Below the pieces are notes generated by a model. The model made no database searches. It saw nothing but the letters and a program-made list of their open reading frames with translations, and was not told the DNA's origin. Below, one piece after another: positions 53,486 to 63,879 of a stretch of 64,000 nt of DNA (position 1 is its first letter; every line of letters starts with the position of its first letter). The stretch comes from Streptomyces sp. NBC_00557 (GTDB lineage Bacteria; Actinomycetota; Actinomycetes; Streptomycetales; Streptomycetaceae): assembly GCF_036345995.1 (NCBI RefSeq), contig NZ_CP107796.1, positions 620,001-684,000 on the forward strand, in the 5' to 3' direction. A program made the position numbers and the translations under genes.

Positions 53486-53895
53486 GGGGACGAACCTACC
53501 GTCCTAAACACGAGAGATTCAAGAAAACGAACGATGCAATTTTTCTCGGCGTCGCGTCACCCCCCGTCCACCGCCCCGCCACCCGCGAGGCCGGCCGGCG
53601 GGTGGGTCCGGGACATGCCCGCATCATGCGGCCCGGGACACGCGACAGCGGTACGGCGAGCCGGACGGTCGTCCCAACGGGTGAGCCGGGGAGGCGGAGG
53701 GACAGGTGTGGCGACCACGCCGCGGTCAGGACCGCGCCCGCCTGTATGCGGGTGGGGCACACGGCCTGGTGTATGCGGGTGGGGCGGACGGCCTGGGCGC
53801 AGCGGCCGCAGGCCCGCCGTACGGACAGGCGCAGGGACGTCGGGCGGTGGGACACTCGGAGTCCGTGGCCGAGGTGGCCGTCGAGAGGGACGCTG
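53486..53895. promoter_or_regulatory. furA-katG promoter region and short tandem duplication
   Basis: The 410-base gap between the divergent furA and coiled-coil genes. The stretch 53500-53550 is markedly AT-rich (AGATTCAAGAAAACGAACG, CAATTTTTCTC) and should contain the furA promoter and operator. At 53743-53796 a 27-bp unit occurs twice in tandem with two differences (core TGTATGCGGGTGGGGC). No gene is credible here. Confidence 0.5.
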
Positions 53896-54831
53896 GTGGA
53901 CCTGGACGCCGTCGCGGACGAGTTGTACGGGCTGCGGCCGGAGGAGTTCGTCGCCGCCCGTGACCGACGTGCCCTGGAGGCCCGCAAGGCCGGTGATCAG
54001 GCGCTCGCCAAGGAGATCGGCGCGTTGCGCCGGCCGAGTCTGGCCGCCTGGGTCAGCAATCTGCTCGTACGCCGCCGGCCGGAGGAGGTCCGGCCGCTGC
54101 TGGAACTCGGCGAGGAACTGCGCCGGGCCCATCGCGAACTGGACGGCCCGCAGCTGCGCAAGCTCGCCCGCAAGCAGAGCGAGGTGATCGCCGCGCTCGG
54201 ACGGCAGGCGCGCCGGCTGGCGGCTCAGGCCGGGCGGCCGGTGGGTGAGGGCGTCCAGCGGGAGGTCGAGGAGACGCTGCACGCCGTCCTCGCCGTCCCG
54301 GAGGCCGGCCGGGAGTGGGCGGCGGGGCGGCTGGTGAAGCCGCTCAGCTCCACGTTCGGGTTTCCCGAGGCGGACGAGACCCTCCTCGAACGCCGCCCGG
54401 TGGTGACGGAAGCGACGACGCGCGGCGAGGCCGCGGAGTCCACCGGCGGACGGAGGGCGGCGAAGAAGCGCGGCGCGGCACGGCAGCGCGTCGACGAGCT
54501 GGCGCACCGGCGCCGTCTCAACGAGGCCCGTGAAGCCGCCCGCGCCGCCGAGCGGGATCTGCGCGCCCGCGAGAAGGAGGCCGAGGCGGCCGGGCGGGAG
54601 GCGGAGCGGGCCCGCGACCGGGTGGCCGAGGCGGACGAGCGCGTGCGTGCGCTGCGCGCGGAGCTGCATGACGCCGAGGAGGAACAGCGGCGGGCCCGCG
54701 CCGACGAGCAAACGGCCCGGGACCAGGCCCGGCAGGCCGACCGTGCCGTACGGGAGGCCCGGCGCCGCGCCCATACGACGGCAGCCGAGGCGGACCGGCT
54801 GGCCGCCGGCCCGGGGTCGCGCGGCAGGTGA
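53896..54831 (+). CDS. Hypothetical coiled-coil protein
   Basis: A 311-residue soluble protein without a known domain. The first ~120 residues are helical (VDLDAVADELYGLRPEEFVAARDR; ALRRPSLAAWVSNLLVRRRPEEV). Similar proteins are common in Streptomyces. After a short variable link, residues about 190-300 are almost wholly charged coiled-coil (EAREAARAAERDLRAREKEA ... HDAEEEQRRARADEQTARDQ). GTG 53896 has GAGAGGGA upstream and begins where the typical N-terminus starts, although the frame is open to 53602. A structural or nucleoid-associated role is possible, not shown. Confidence 0.75.
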   Translation: MDLDAVADELYGLRPEEFVAARDRRALEARKAGDQALAKEIGALRRPSLAAWVSNLLVRRRPEEVRPLLELGEELRRAHRELDGPQLRKLARKQSEVIAALGRQARRLAAQAGRPVGEGVQREVEETLHAVLAVPEAGREWAAGRLVKPLSSTFGFPEADETLLERRPVVTEATTRGEAAESTGGRRAAKKRGAARQRVDELAHRRRLNEAREAARAAERDLRAREKEAEAAGREAERARDRVAEADERVRALRAELHDAEEEQRRARADEQTARDQARQADRAVREARRRAHTTAAEADRLAAGPGSRGR

Positions 54832-55571
<740 letters not shown>

Positions 55572-56645
55572 ATGGCGAGACCGATCTGGACCGGGGTGCT
55601 GACCTTCGGGCTGGTCACCCTGCCCGTGGGGCTGTACACCGCCACCGAGGACCACACCGTGCACTTCCACCAGCTCCAGCGCGGCACCTCGGACCGGATC
55701 CGCAACAAGCGGGTCAACGAGCGCACCGGCAAGGAGGTCGGCGGCGACCGGATCGTCAAGGGCTACGAGATCGACGAGGGCGAGTACGTCGTCGTGGAGC
55801 CGGAGGAGCTGGAGGAGATCGCACCGGGGCGGTCGAAGGTGATCGACCTCGCCGGGTTCGTCGACCTGCGCGAGGTCGAGCCCGTGTACTTCGACCACAC
55901 GTACTACGTCGGCCCGCGCGGCAAGGAGTACGTGAAGGTGTACGAGCTGATGCGGGCGGCGCTGGACCGCGCGGACAAGGCCGGGATCGCCACGCTCACC
56001 ATGCGGGGCAAGGAGTACCTGACCGCGCTGCGGGCCCAGCCGCGCGTCCTCGTGCTGCACACCCTGCACTGGGCCGACGAGGTGCGCGATCCCGCCTCCG
56101 TGGTGCCGGACCTGCCGGAGCGGCGCCCCGGCAGCGACAGCAGGGAGCTGCGGACGGCCGAGCAGCTGATCGACGCGCTGACCATCGAGTGGAACCCCGA
56201 CGAGTACCACGACACCTACGAGGAACGCGTCATGAAGCTCGTCGCCGCGAAGCGGAAGGGCGAGGAGGTCGTCGGCGAAGCGGAGCCGCCGGAGGCGACC
56301 AACGTCATCGACCTCATGGAGGCGCTCAGCCGCAGCGTGGAGCAGAGCCGGTCCAAGGGTCGCAAGGGCGGCGGCGGGAAAGGGGCCGCCGGCCGGACCC
56401 GGGCCGCCGCCGGCACGAAGCGGACGAGCTCCGGCAAGTCCCGGCCCGCTTCCGCCAAGAAGGAACCCGCAGCCAAGAAGGAACCCGCCGGCAAGAAGAA
56501 GTCCGCGGGCCGCAAGGCGTCCGAGGACCTGGCGTCCCTGTCGAAGGCGGAGCTGCAGAAGCGGGCGAGCGCCGCAGGTGTGGCGGGCCGGTCGAAGATG
56601 ACGCGGGACCAGCTCGTCAAGGCGCTTGCGGGCCAGGCGGCTTGA
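55572..56645 (+). CDS. ku: Ku protein, non-homologous end joining
   Basis: DNA end-binding protein of 357 residues, homodimeric Ku of bacterial NHEJ. The core (residues 1-about 255) starts WTGVLTFGLVTLPVGLYTATEDH and includes KRVNERTGKEV, RVVKGYE-like IVKGYEIDEGEYVVVEPEELE (about 57-77) and KEYLTALRAQPRVLVLHTLHWADEVR. The C-terminal extension (about 270-357) is Lys-rich (AKKEPAAKKEPAGKKK) and ends with a SAP/Rho-N-like helix pair (LSKAELQKRASAAGVAGRSKMTRDQL). Such lysine tails help Ku thread inward and recruit LigD. No ligase D gene is in this window. Confidence 0.95.
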   Translation: MARPIWTGVLTFGLVTLPVGLYTATEDHTVHFHQLQRGTSDRIRNKRVNERTGKEVGGDRIVKGYEIDEGEYVVVEPEELEEIAPGRSKVIDLAGFVDLREVEPVYFDHTYYVGPRGKEYVKVYELMRAALDRADKAGIATLTMRGKEYLTALRAQPRVLVLHTLHWADEVRDPASVVPDLPERRPGSDSRELRTAEQLIDALTIEWNPDEYHDTYEERVMKLVAAKRKGEEVVGEAEPPEATNVIDLMEALSRSVEQSRSKGRKGGGGKGAAGRTRAAAGTKRTSSGKSRPASAKKEPAAKKEPAGKKKSAGRKASEDLASLSKAELQKRASAAGVAGRSKMTRDQLVKALAGQAA

Positions 56646-56924
56646 CCTTCGGCGGCCGGAACTCGGGCCGGCGGCCCGCTCCTTTCGCGCGACGGCTTCC
56701 GTTCCCACTCGGCCCCGTCGGGACGCCGGGTGCCGGCCGCGGGCTGATCAAGGGGTGTGGGGCGTCACTCGTACGGGTGCACCCGGTCCGGCCCTCCGTG
56801 GCATACGGAGACGTCTGTCGTTCGGCAGCGAGTGTGATGTTTGCCATGTGACGTGATGGACCAGGGGTGAACGGGCAAGATACCCCTTCATGCCCCACGC
56901 CAACCCTCTGCGGCAGGTGATTCG

Positions 56925-58067
56925 ATGACCACGGCGACGCCCCGGACGTTCCGGACGCCGCCCACCCCCACCGGCGACACGACCGCCGGGGATTCACCGG
57001 CCTCCGCCAGGCCCTCGCTGCCGTCCCTGACGGGACTGCGGTGGATGGCGGCGCTGCTGGTGTTCGGACTCCACGTGAACAACTTCGGCTACTTCGGAGG
57101 CACCGGCGGCCGGCTCGTCTCCTGGGGATTCGGCTCCGGCGCCACCGGAGTGTCGTTCTTCTTCGTGCTGTCCGGCTTCGTCCTGACCTGGTCGGCGCGG
57201 CCCCGTGACCGCGTGCTCGCCTTCTGGAGACGGCGCATCGCGCGCATTTACCCGGTGCACCTGGTCACCCTGGTCCTCGCGCTGGTGATGGCGTACACGC
57301 TGGCGAACCAGCCGAGGCCGACGCCGAAGCAGGCGCTGTCCAACGCGCTGCTGCTGCACTCCTGGTGGCGCCCCTGGTGGCAGACGCTGAACCCGGTCAG
57401 CTGGTCCCTCGCCTGCGAGGCGTTCTTCTACGCCGCCTTTCCGCTGCTGTTCCTGCTGCTGCGCCGGCTCGGGGCGCGCGGTGCGCTCGTGCTCGGCGCG
57501 CTGTCGCTGGCGGCGATCCTGGTGCTGGCCCGCGCGGACGCGCATCACTGGTGGAGGTACGCGCTGTACTCGTTCCCGGCGGCGCGGCTGCCCGAGTTCG
57601 TCCTCGGCACGGTCACCGCACGGCTGGTGCTGCTCGGCCGGTGGCGGGGGCCGGGTCTGGAGGCCTCGCTCGCCCTGGCGATCATCGGCTACTTCCTCGT
57701 CCCGCAGGTCGCGCCCGGCTACTCCGCGACCATGTGCACCATCGCCGGGTTCACGCTGCTCATCCCGGCCGCGGCCACGGCGGACCTGAACGGTCTGCCC
57801 TCGCTGTGGCGGCGCCGGCGGCTGGTGCGGCTCGGGGAGCTGTCGTTCGCCTTCTACATGGTCCATCTGCTGGTGATCCGGTCCGCCGCGCCGCTGCTCG
57901 GGACGAAGCCGCACTTCGGGCCGCTGGCGGGGATCGCGGTCACCGCGACCGTGTTCACGGTGGCGCTCGGCCTGTCCTGGCTGCTGTACGAGGCGGTGGA
58001 GCGCCCGGCGAGACGCCTGCTGCTGCGCCCGCTCCGCCGTCCGGCGACGCAGCCGGACCAGGCGTAG
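56925..58067 (+). CDS. Acyltransferase 3 family membrane protein
   Basis: A 380-residue integral membrane protein with about ten hydrophobic segments. Marks: LTGLRWMAALLVFGLHVNNFGYFG (about residues 34-57; the His is the likely catalytic base), VSFFFVLSGFVLTWSARPRD (about 75-94) and FWRRRIARIYPVHL (about 99-112, the R-x10-H-like region of the family). These enzymes O-acylate cell-surface sugars, antibiotics or other exported molecules. ATG with AGGTG upstream. A strong hairpin follows the stop. Substrate unknown. Confidence 0.9.
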   Translation: MTTATPRTFRTPPTPTGDTTAGDSPASARPSLPSLTGLRWMAALLVFGLHVNNFGYFGGTGGRLVSWGFGSGATGVSFFFVLSGFVLTWSARPRDRVLAFWRRRIARIYPVHLVTLVLALVMAYTLANQPRPTPKQALSNALLLHSWWRPWWQTLNPVSWSLACEAFFYAAFPLLFLLLRRLGARGALVLGALSLAAILVLARADAHHWWRYALYSFPAARLPEFVLGTVTARLVLLGRWRGPGLEASLALAIIGYFLVPQVAPGYSATMCTIAGFTLLIPAAATADLNGLPSLWRRRRLVRLGELSFAFYMVHLLVIRSAAPLLGTKPHFGPLAGIAVTATVFTVALGLSWLLYEAVERPARRLLLRPLRRPATQPDQA

Positions 58068-58073
58068 GCCCGC

Positions 58074-58121
58074 CAGGAGGCACCGGCCGCGGCCGGGGAC
58101 TGAGCCGGCCGCGGCCTCCTG
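58074..58121 (+). terminator. Terminator after acyltransferase gene
   Basis: CAGGAGGC (58074-58081) plus CGCGGCCGG (58088-58096) pair perfectly with CCGGCCGCGGCCTCCTG (58105-58121), leaving a 6-base bulge and an 8-base loop: 17 bp of pairing starting 7 bases after the stop. Confidence 0.7.
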
Positions 58122-58353
58122 CGGACGTGCCCGGGAAACCGGACGGAAAAGTGCTTCCGGCTTGAGCCGGGAAGGTCCCGTGCCGGAGCGCTGTGAGCAC
58201 CGGGAGGGCCTGCCGGCCGGCCGATGAGGGAGAAGTCGGCGCCCCGTTCGTTGCCCTCTCCGCCGCCCACCCGTGGCCTCGGGCCCGGCCCCGCGGCCTG
58301 GCGTTGCGCCGCTCCCGCCCCTAGGTTCTGCGCAGTGGGAGAAGGGGGCAGAG

Positions 58354-59109
58354 GTGGAGCGGGACATCCGCACGGTGGAGGACGTACTGCGGCTCCTGGA
58401 CGGGCTGTTCGCACCGGAGGCCGACCGCTGGACACCGGGCGCGGGGCAGTGGTGGGACGGCTTCTACGCGGACCGGGACAGACCGGTGCCGTTCTTCGCG
58501 GGGAAGCCGGACGAGAACCTGGTGTCGTATCTGGACCGCGGTCTGATCGGCCCGGGGCGGGCCCTCGATCTGGGCTGCGGGCCGGGCCGCAACGCCCTGC
58601 ACCTGGCCGCGCGGGGTTTCGAGGTGGACGCCGTCGATCTCTCCCCGGCCGCCATCGCCTGGGCCGAGGAGCGCGCGGGGGAGGCCGGGGACACACCGGG
58701 TGCGGTGCGGTTCCACTGCGGTGACGCCTTCGCCCTGACCACGGGGAGCACGGCCGGGCTGTGCGGCCCGTACGACCTCGTGTACGACTCCGGCTGCTTC
58801 CATCATCTGCCGCCGCACCGCCGCATCAGCCATCTGGCGCTGCTGGAGCGGGTGCTGGCGCCGGGCGGGCACTTCGCGCTGACCTGCTTCGCCGCCGGCC
58901 GGATGGGCTCCGAACTGCCCGACGCGGCGTTCTACCGCGAGCCCGGCCTGCACGGCGGCCTCGCCTACACCCCCGAGTCGCTGCGCCGGATCTTCTCCGG
59001 TCTTCAGGAGATCGAACTGCGCGGCATGCGGCCGCAGCCGGCGGACTCACCGCTGTTCGGGGAGGACTTCCTCTGGACCGCCCTGTTCCGCCGTCCGGAC
59101 GGCCGGTGA
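58354..59109 (+). CDS. Class I SAM-dependent methyltransferase
   Basis: A 251-residue methyltransferase. Motif I is RALDLGCGPGRNALHLAARGFEVDAVDLSPAA (about residues 68-99), followed by FHCGDAF (acidic adenine-site residue) and DLVYDSGCFHHLPPHRR (about 143-159), then LAPGGHFALTCF (motif III). It resembles the thiopurine-methyltransferase/TehB-like set. GTG 58354 is chosen for GAAGGGGG 6 bases upstream and family length; the frame is open to 58273. Substrate unknown. Confidence 0.87.
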   Translation: MERDIRTVEDVLRLLDGLFAPEADRWTPGAGQWWDGFYADRDRPVPFFAGKPDENLVSYLDRGLIGPGRALDLGCGPGRNALHLAARGFEVDAVDLSPAAIAWAEERAGEAGDTPGAVRFHCGDAFALTTGSTAGLCGPYDLVYDSGCFHHLPPHRRISHLALLERVLAPGGHFALTCFAAGRMGSELPDAAFYREPGLHGGLAYTPESLRRIFSGLQEIELRGMRPQPADSPLFGEDFLWTALFRRPDGR

Positions 59110-59114
59110 CACGG

Positions 59115-59152
59115 CCGTGCGCCGGCATCCGGGTGCGGGAGCCGGCGCACGG
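59115..59152. terminator. Bidirectional terminator between methyltransferase and chaplin genes
   Basis: 12-bp perfect stem CCGTGCGCCGGC (59115-59126) / GCCGGCGCACGG (59141-59152) with a 14-base loop, in the short gap between convergent genes. Confidence 0.65.
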
Positions 59153-59158
59153 GCGTCG

Positions 59159-59398
59159 TCAGTAGTTCACGCAGCTGTTGCCGGTGGCCGGGTTCAGCAG
59201 CCCGAGGACGTCGATGGAGTCACCGCACGCGTTCACCGGAATCTTGACCGGTACCTGAATGACGTTGCCGGAGAGGACACCGGGGCTGTTGTAGGCGGCA
59301 CCGACCGGGTTCGGGTCGGCGGCGAACGCGGTCGCCGAGCCTCCCATGGCAAGGACACCCGCGAGCACGGCCGTTGTGGCGAAACTGCGAAGACGCAT
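59159..59398 (-). CDS. Short chaplin (hydrophobic aerial-hyphae coat protein)
   Basis: A 79-residue secreted chaplin. These proteins self-assemble into amyloid-like films that let aerial hyphae leave the wet surface. Signal peptide residues 1-28 (FATTAVLAGVLAMGGSATAFA). The single chaplin domain is complete: NSPGVLSGNVIQVPVKIPVNACGDSIDVLGLLNPATGNSCVNY, with the two Cys (about residues 58 and 76) conserved in most chaplins except ChpE. There is no cell-wall sorting signal, so it is of the short ChpD-H type. ATG follows GTGAGGCAGATC. It identifies the host as a sporulating streptomycete. Confidence 0.95.
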   Translation of the reverse strand: MRLRSFATTAVLAGVLAMGGSATAFAADPNPVGAAYNSPGVLSGNVIQVPVKIPVNACGDSIDVLGLLNPATGNSCVNY

Positions 59399-59466
59399 GA
59401 TCTGCCTCACTGATTGACGGTGGGAGTCTTTCATGACAGCCGTACCGCGCGGTGTCCGCCTCTTCA

Positions 59467-59502
59467 CGTACGCCGTCCGGTACCAGCACCGAACGGCGTA
59501 CG
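59467..59502 (-). terminator. Terminator after the large-subunit catalase gene
   Basis: CGTACGCCGT (59467-59476) and ACGGCGTACG (59493-59502) form a 10-bp perfect stem. CGGT/ACCG adds four pairs inside with one mismatch, leaving a 6-base loop. It lies 36 bases beyond the catalase stop. Confidence 0.7.
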
Positions 59503-59538
59503 GCAGATTCCCTCCATCGGCCCCTGCCGGCGCCCGCG

Positions 59539-61818
59539 TCAGGCGGTGGCGGGGAAGCGGTCCCAGACCCGGTGGGAGCCGAGCAGCCGGGTGAGCTGCT
59601 GAAGGACCGTGGTGGCGCCGTCGCCGGCGATCACTCCGGGCGCGTCGAGGGGGATGCCGGCCGCCTCCAGCGCGTCCTGTCCGCCCTTGGCGGCGCCGAT
59701 GGCCTTCCCGTGCCGGTACGCCTCCGCCAGCAGCAGCCCCACCCGGGGGTCGGGGGCGCCGTTCCCGTCGCCGGGCAGTCCCGCCTTGGCGTCCCGGGCG
59801 CCGTAGGCGTCGGCGCCGATCCCGGGGGTGCCCGCCACCAGCAGCGCGTCGAACTCGACCGACCGCGCCGTGGCGTAGGTCCGCTGGACGGTGAGCGCGT
59901 CCGAGCCGGAGCCCAGGGTGCCGCCCGTCGGTGCCACGACGAGCGGGACCATCCCGCCGTCCAGCACCTCCTGGCGTGCCGCCCGCACTCCGTCGAGGTC
60001 GCCGTCGGGACCGGTGACGATGCCGATGATCCGGCCGTCGGTGGGCCAGGTACGGCCCACCTGGGACAGGGCGGGGCTGGGCTGCACGTCGGCCAGGGGC
60101 ACGGTGGGTTCGGGGGCGGGCAGGCCGAGACCGGCGGCGACGCCCGCGCACAGCTCCGGGTCGATGTTCGCCAGGACCTGCAGTCCCCGTTCCTTGATGG
60201 CCTGTTCGTAGCACTTGCCGAGTTCGAAGGTGTAGGCGCCGATGATGTGCTCGCGCTCCACCGGGCTCATGCTGAGCCAGAACCGGCGCGGCTGGCTGAA
60301 GTGGTCGTCGAACGACGCTGGCGCCTCCCGGACCTTCGTCGCCTCCGGCACCCGTACCGGTGCCTCGACGTACGCGCCGTCGGCGGCGCCGGCCGTGAAC
60401 GGGCAGCCGCCGTCGAGGGAGTTGGGGCGGTAGGGGGCCACGCCCCGGTGCACGGCGTCCTGGTGGAAGCCGTCCCGCGTCATGTCGTTGACGGGCGCGT
60501 GCGGCCGGTTGACGGGGATCTGCGCGAAGTTGGGGCCGGCCAGCCGGGTGATCTGGGTGTCCAGGTACGAGAAGAGGCGCCCGGCGAGCAGCGGGTCGTC
60601 GGTGATGTCGATGCCGGGGACGAGGTGGCCGGGGTGGAAGGCGACCTGCTCGGTCTCGGCGAAGAAGTTCGACGGGTTGCGGTTGAGGGTGAGCAGTCCG
60701 ATGGGCTGCACGGGGGCCAGTTCCTCGGGGACGATGTTCGTCGGGTCCAGCAGGTCGATGCCCTCGAACGTCTGGTCGGGGGTGTCGGGGAAGGTCTGGA
60801 TGCCGAACTCCCACTCGGGGTAGGCGCCGGCCTCGATGGCGTCGGCGAGGTCCCGGCGGTGGAAGTCCGGGTCGACGCCGTTGATGATCTGCGCCTCCTC
60901 CCACACCAGCGAGTGCACGCCCAGCTTCGGCTTCCAGTGGAACTTCACCAGGGTGGTCCCGCCGTCGGCGTCGACCAGCCGGAAGGTGTGGACGCCGAAG
61001 CCCTCCATGGTGCGGAAGGAGCGCGGGATGCCCCGGTCGGACATGTTCCACAGGGTGTGGTGGGTGGCCTCGGTGTGCAGGGTGACGAAGTCCCAGAAGG
61101 TGTCGTGGGCGCTCTGGGCCTGCGGGATCTCCCGGTCCGGGTGCGGTTTGGCGGCGTGCACGACGTCCGGGAACTTGATCGCGTCCTGGATGAAGAAGAC
61201 CGGGATGTTGTTGCCGACCAGGTCGAAGACGCCCTCGCTGGTGTAGAACTTCGTCGCGAAGCCGCGGGTGTCCCGGACGGTGTCGGAGGAGCCCCGGGAG
61301 CCGAGCACGGTGGAGAAGCGGACGAACACCGGCGTCTCCACGCCCTCGGCGAGGAAGGCCGCCTTGGTCACGTTCGCGGCCGTGCCGTAGCTGCGGAACA
61401 CCCCGTGCGCGCCGGCGCCGCGGGCGTGGACCACGCGCTCCGGGATGCGTTCGTGGTCGAAGTGCATGACCTTTTCGCGCAGGTGGTGGTCCTGCAGCAG
61501 CACCGGGCCACGCGGTCCCGCCTTCAGCGAGTGATCGGTGTCGTACAGCCGGGTGCCCTGGGCGCTGGTCAGATAGCTTCCGCTCTGCGCCATCCGCGCC
61601 TGGTCGGCGCCGGTGGGCTGTCCGGTGGGCGAGACGGTCTCCGGGCCGGTCTGGTCGGGCTTGGGCGGCAGCGGCTCATGGGGATCGGTCGGTTCGGCGG
61701 CCGACGGCGCCTCGGGGCCGGGCTTGCCGGGGATGCCCTGCTCCGGACCCGCGCCGTCGCCACGCAGGGAGTCGACCGCCTTGTCCGCCGCTCGCTTGAG
61801 GGGATTGCTCTCGCTCAT
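59539..61818 (-). CDS. katE: Large-subunit monofunctional catalase (HPII/KatE type)
   Basis: Haem catalase of 759 residues, clade 2. A charged N-terminal tail (~70 residues) precedes the core. Distal His is in [16 protein letters not shown] (about 116-131), followed by [29 protein letters not shown] (about 156-184) with the Asn/Ser channel region. The proximal Tyr ligand is in [14 protein letters not shown] (about 406-419). The C-terminal ~150 residues are a flavodoxin/GATase-like domain ([28 protein letters not shown]) present only in large-subunit catalases. ATG 61818 with AAAGAG upstream. Second catalase of this window, 6.5 kb from katG. Confidence 0.95.
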   Translation of the reverse strand: MSESNPLKRAADKAVDSLRGDGAGPEQGIPGKPGPEAPSAAEPTDPHEPLPPKPDQTGPETVSPTGQPTGADQARMAQSGSYLTSAQGTRLYDTDHSLKAGPRGPVLLQDHHLREKVMHFDHERIPERVVHARGAGAHGVFRSYGTAANVTKAAFLAEGVETPVFVRFSTVLGSRGSSDTVRDTRGFATKFYTSEGVFDLVGNNIPVFFIQDAIKFPDVVHAAKPHPDREIPQAQSAHDTFWDFVTLHTEATHHTLWNMSDRGIPRSFRTMEGFGVHTFRLVDADGGTTLVKFHWKPKLGVHSLVWEEAQIINGVDPDFHRRDLADAIEAGAYPEWEFGIQTFPDTPDQTFEGIDLLDPTNIVPEELAPVQPIGLLTLNRNPSNFFAETEQVAFHPGHLVPGIDITDDPLLAGRLFSYLDTQITRLAGPNFAQIPVNRPHAPVNDMTRDGFHQDAVHRGVAPYRPNSLDGGCPFTAGAADGAYVEAPVRVPEATKVREAPASFDDHFSQPRRFWLSMSPVEREHIIGAYTFELGKCYEQAIKERGLQVLANIDPELCAGVAAGLGLPAPEPTVPLADVQPSPALSQVGRTWPTDGRIIGIVTGPDGDLDGVRAARQEVLDGGMVPLVVAPTGGTLGSGSDALTVQRTYATARSVEFDALLVAGTPGIGADAYGARDAKAGLPGDGNGAPDPRVGLLLAEAYRHGKAIGAAKGGQDALEAAGIPLDAPGVIAGDGATTVLQQLTRLLGSHRVWDRFPATA

Positions 61819-62255
61819 CGCTGCTCTTTCCATCGCTGGTCACGGGGGCGGGCCCGGCACCGGCGAAGCGGGGCGTCCGACGCGCGGTGGCCACGCCCGG
61901 GGCATACGGCCGACAAGTGCGAACAGATCAGATGAAAGGGGTCGACGCGGCCCTCGTTCCGAGGTCCCCGGGCCGGGGCGTCCGAAACCGGGAATCAGGA
62001 GGATTCCCGGTCGGGGTGAAGTCGGGCCGTCTCCCATCGACTTGCCGGGACGGCAGGGCCCGCCGGACGTGCCGTCCGGACCCGGGGACGTCGCGCAGGG
62101 CCAAGTGCCCCCTGCCGAGGGTGTCTTCGTCGGCGGGCCGGCTTCTTGACCCGGGCAGGCGAGGCACGCCCGCCCACACCCGTCAGCCTAGGCGCTGCGC
62201 CGGGCGCCCGCAGTTCGGGAGCCCGGCGGCGGGCCCGGTCACTCGTCGCGTCCCG
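61819..62255. other. Upstream region of the catalase gene with a 10-bp inverted repeat
   Basis: The 437-base gap has no credible gene. It contains ACCGGGAATC (61987-61996) and GATTCCCGGT (62002-62011), a perfect 10-bp inverted repeat with spacer AGGAG, about 170 bases upstream of the catalase start. Whether it is an operator or a hairpin from readthrough of the decarboxylase gene is open. Confidence 0.5.
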
Positions 62256-63719
62256 TCACGGGCGGGCGGTGACGCGCAGGGTCTTCAGCGTCGGGTCCGC
62301 CGCGTCGGAGATGAGGAAGCCGTGCTCCACTCCGCTGCGCAGGAAGTCCAGCACCTCCGCGGTGATCACCTCGCCCGGTGCCACGACGGGCACGCCGGGC
62401 GGATAGGGGCTGATCATCTCGGCGCAGATCCGGCCCACGGCCCGTTCGGCTGGCACCTGTTCGGCGGGCCCGAAGAACGCCTCGCGCGGCAGGACCGCCT
62501 GCTCCAGTTCGAGCACCCGGGGCTCGGGCAGCCGCACCGGGGGCTGCCGTTCGATCGACCCGGCGTTCTCCACCAGGGACCGCAGGGCGTCGAGGAGGAC
62601 CTTCTCGGTCTCGTCGTCGTCCGCGTGGGTGATGGAGGCGCTGATCCGGCAGCTGTCCGAGCCGCCCACGTCGACGTGCCGGTGCGTCCGCAGCCACTCG
62701 GCCGCCTGCATGCCGCTGATGCCGAGGTCCCGGACGTCGATGACGATCTTCAGGGGGTCGAACTCGGCCGCCAGCCCCTCCTCGACGACCTCGCCGCCCA
62801 TGACCCGCAGCCCCGGCAGTTCCCGCAGCTCGGCGCGGATGCGCTCGGCCCGGTGGAAGGCCCTGTCCAGCAGCTCGTGGCCCTGCTCCGCCATCTGCCG
62901 CCGCCAGCCGTCCAGGGCGCCGTACACCAGGGAGGAGGCGCTGGTGGTGCCGAGCAGGTCCTCGCGCTGCTTGAGCACGTCCGGGGCCACCCGGTCGTGC
63001 TGGAGGTGGAAGACCGAGCTCTGCTCGATGGCACCGCCCATCTTGTGGACGCTGGTGACGACCAGGTCGGCGCCGGCGTCCATGCCCCAGGTCGGCAGGG
63101 CCGGGTGGAAGGGCAGATGGGCGCCCCAGGCCTCGTCCACGATGAGCGGTACGTCGTAGGCGTGACAGGCCTCGGCGACGCCCCGGATGTCGGCGCAGGT
63201 GCCCCAGTCGGTGGGCGTGATCAGCAGCATGCCCTTGGCGTCGGGGTGCTCGCGCAGCCGGTCGCGTACGTCGTCGGGCTCCGGCGGATGGGCCATGTGC
63301 CGTTCGGTGTCGAACTTCGGGTGGACCCAGATCGGCTCCACCCCGTTGATGATCACCGCCGCGATGACGGATTTGTGCGCGTTGCGGGAGAGCAGCAGCT
63401 TCTCCCCCGGGCCCGCGACCGCGAGCATCGCGGTCTTCACGGACAGGGAGCTGCCGCAGGTCGAGAAGAAGGCGTGCTCGGCGCCGACCGCGTCGGCCAT
63501 CAGCTCCTGCGCCTGCTCCAGCACCCCCTGGGACTCCCGGCGGTCGTCCAGGCCGTTGAGGGTCAGCACGTCCGAGCGGAAGACGTCGATGCCGAGGACG
63601 TCGGCGACCCGGGGGTCGGCGCCGCGGCCCTGCTTGTGACCGGGCGGTCCGAACACCACGTCGCCGCGGCGCCGGAACTCCTGGAGGGCCTCGAGTACGG
63701 GTGCGCGCGAGTGATCCAT
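62256..63719 (-). CDS. Orn/Lys/Arg-type PLP decarboxylase
   Basis: A PLP-dependent fold-type-I decarboxylase of 487 residues. Marks: FGPPGHKQGRGADPRV (about residues 24-39), the substrate-site AEHAFFSTCGSSLSVKTAML (about 80-99), LIVDEAWGAHLPFHP (about 191-205) with the PLP Asp, and the Schiff-base Lys in VVTSVHKMGGAIEQSS (about 221-236). A C-terminal domain (about 385-487, ISPYPPGVPVVAPGEVI) is standard. Such enzymes make cadaverine, agmatine or putrescine; which amino acid is used cannot be told. ATG 63719 has GAGGA upstream. Confidence 0.92.
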   Translation of the reverse strand: MDHSRAPVLEALQEFRRRGDVVFGPPGHKQGRGADPRVADVLGIDVFRSDVLTLNGLDDRRESQGVLEQAQELMADAVGAEHAFFSTCGSSLSVKTAMLAVAGPGEKLLLSRNAHKSVIAAVIINGVEPIWVHPKFDTERHMAHPPEPDDVRDRLREHPDAKGMLLITPTDWGTCADIRGVAEACHAYDVPLIVDEAWGAHLPFHPALPTWGMDAGADLVVTSVHKMGGAIEQSSVFHLQHDRVAPDVLKQREDLLGTTSASSLVYGALDGWRRQMAEQGHELLDRAFHRAERIRAELRELPGLRVMGGEVVEEGLAAEFDPLKIVIDVRDLGISGMQAAEWLRTHRHVDVGGSDSCRISASITHADDDETEKVLLDALRSLVENAGSIERQPPVRLPEPRVLELEQAVLPREAFFGPAEQVPAERAVGRICAEMISPYPPGVPVVAPGEVITAEVLDFLRSGVEHGFLISDAADPTLKTLRVTARP

Positions 63720-63788
63720 GCGTGTCCTCTTCTTCCCGCTTGTTCGCCGGCTTCCGCCGGTGCTGCGTGTGCCGTCCCCGCAGGCATG

Positions 63789-63827
63789 CGGAGGGTGCGG
63801 CCCCGTCCGCACGGGCCGCACCCTCCG
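63789..63827 (-). terminator. Terminator of the gene entering from the right edge
   Basis: 15-bp perfect stem CGGAGGGTGCGGCCC (63789-63803) / GGGCCGCACCCTCCG (63813-63827) with a 9-base loop, 53 bases beyond the stop codon of the partial gene at 63880. Confidence 0.75.
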
Positions 63828-63879
63828 TGTTGCACCCGGCGCGCGGTCGAAACCCCGCGGGCCGCTGTTCAGCGCCTGA

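Noticed and set aside
53743..53796. Integration attachment site
   Set aside because: The tandem copies have no tRNA, integrase or mobile gene beside them.
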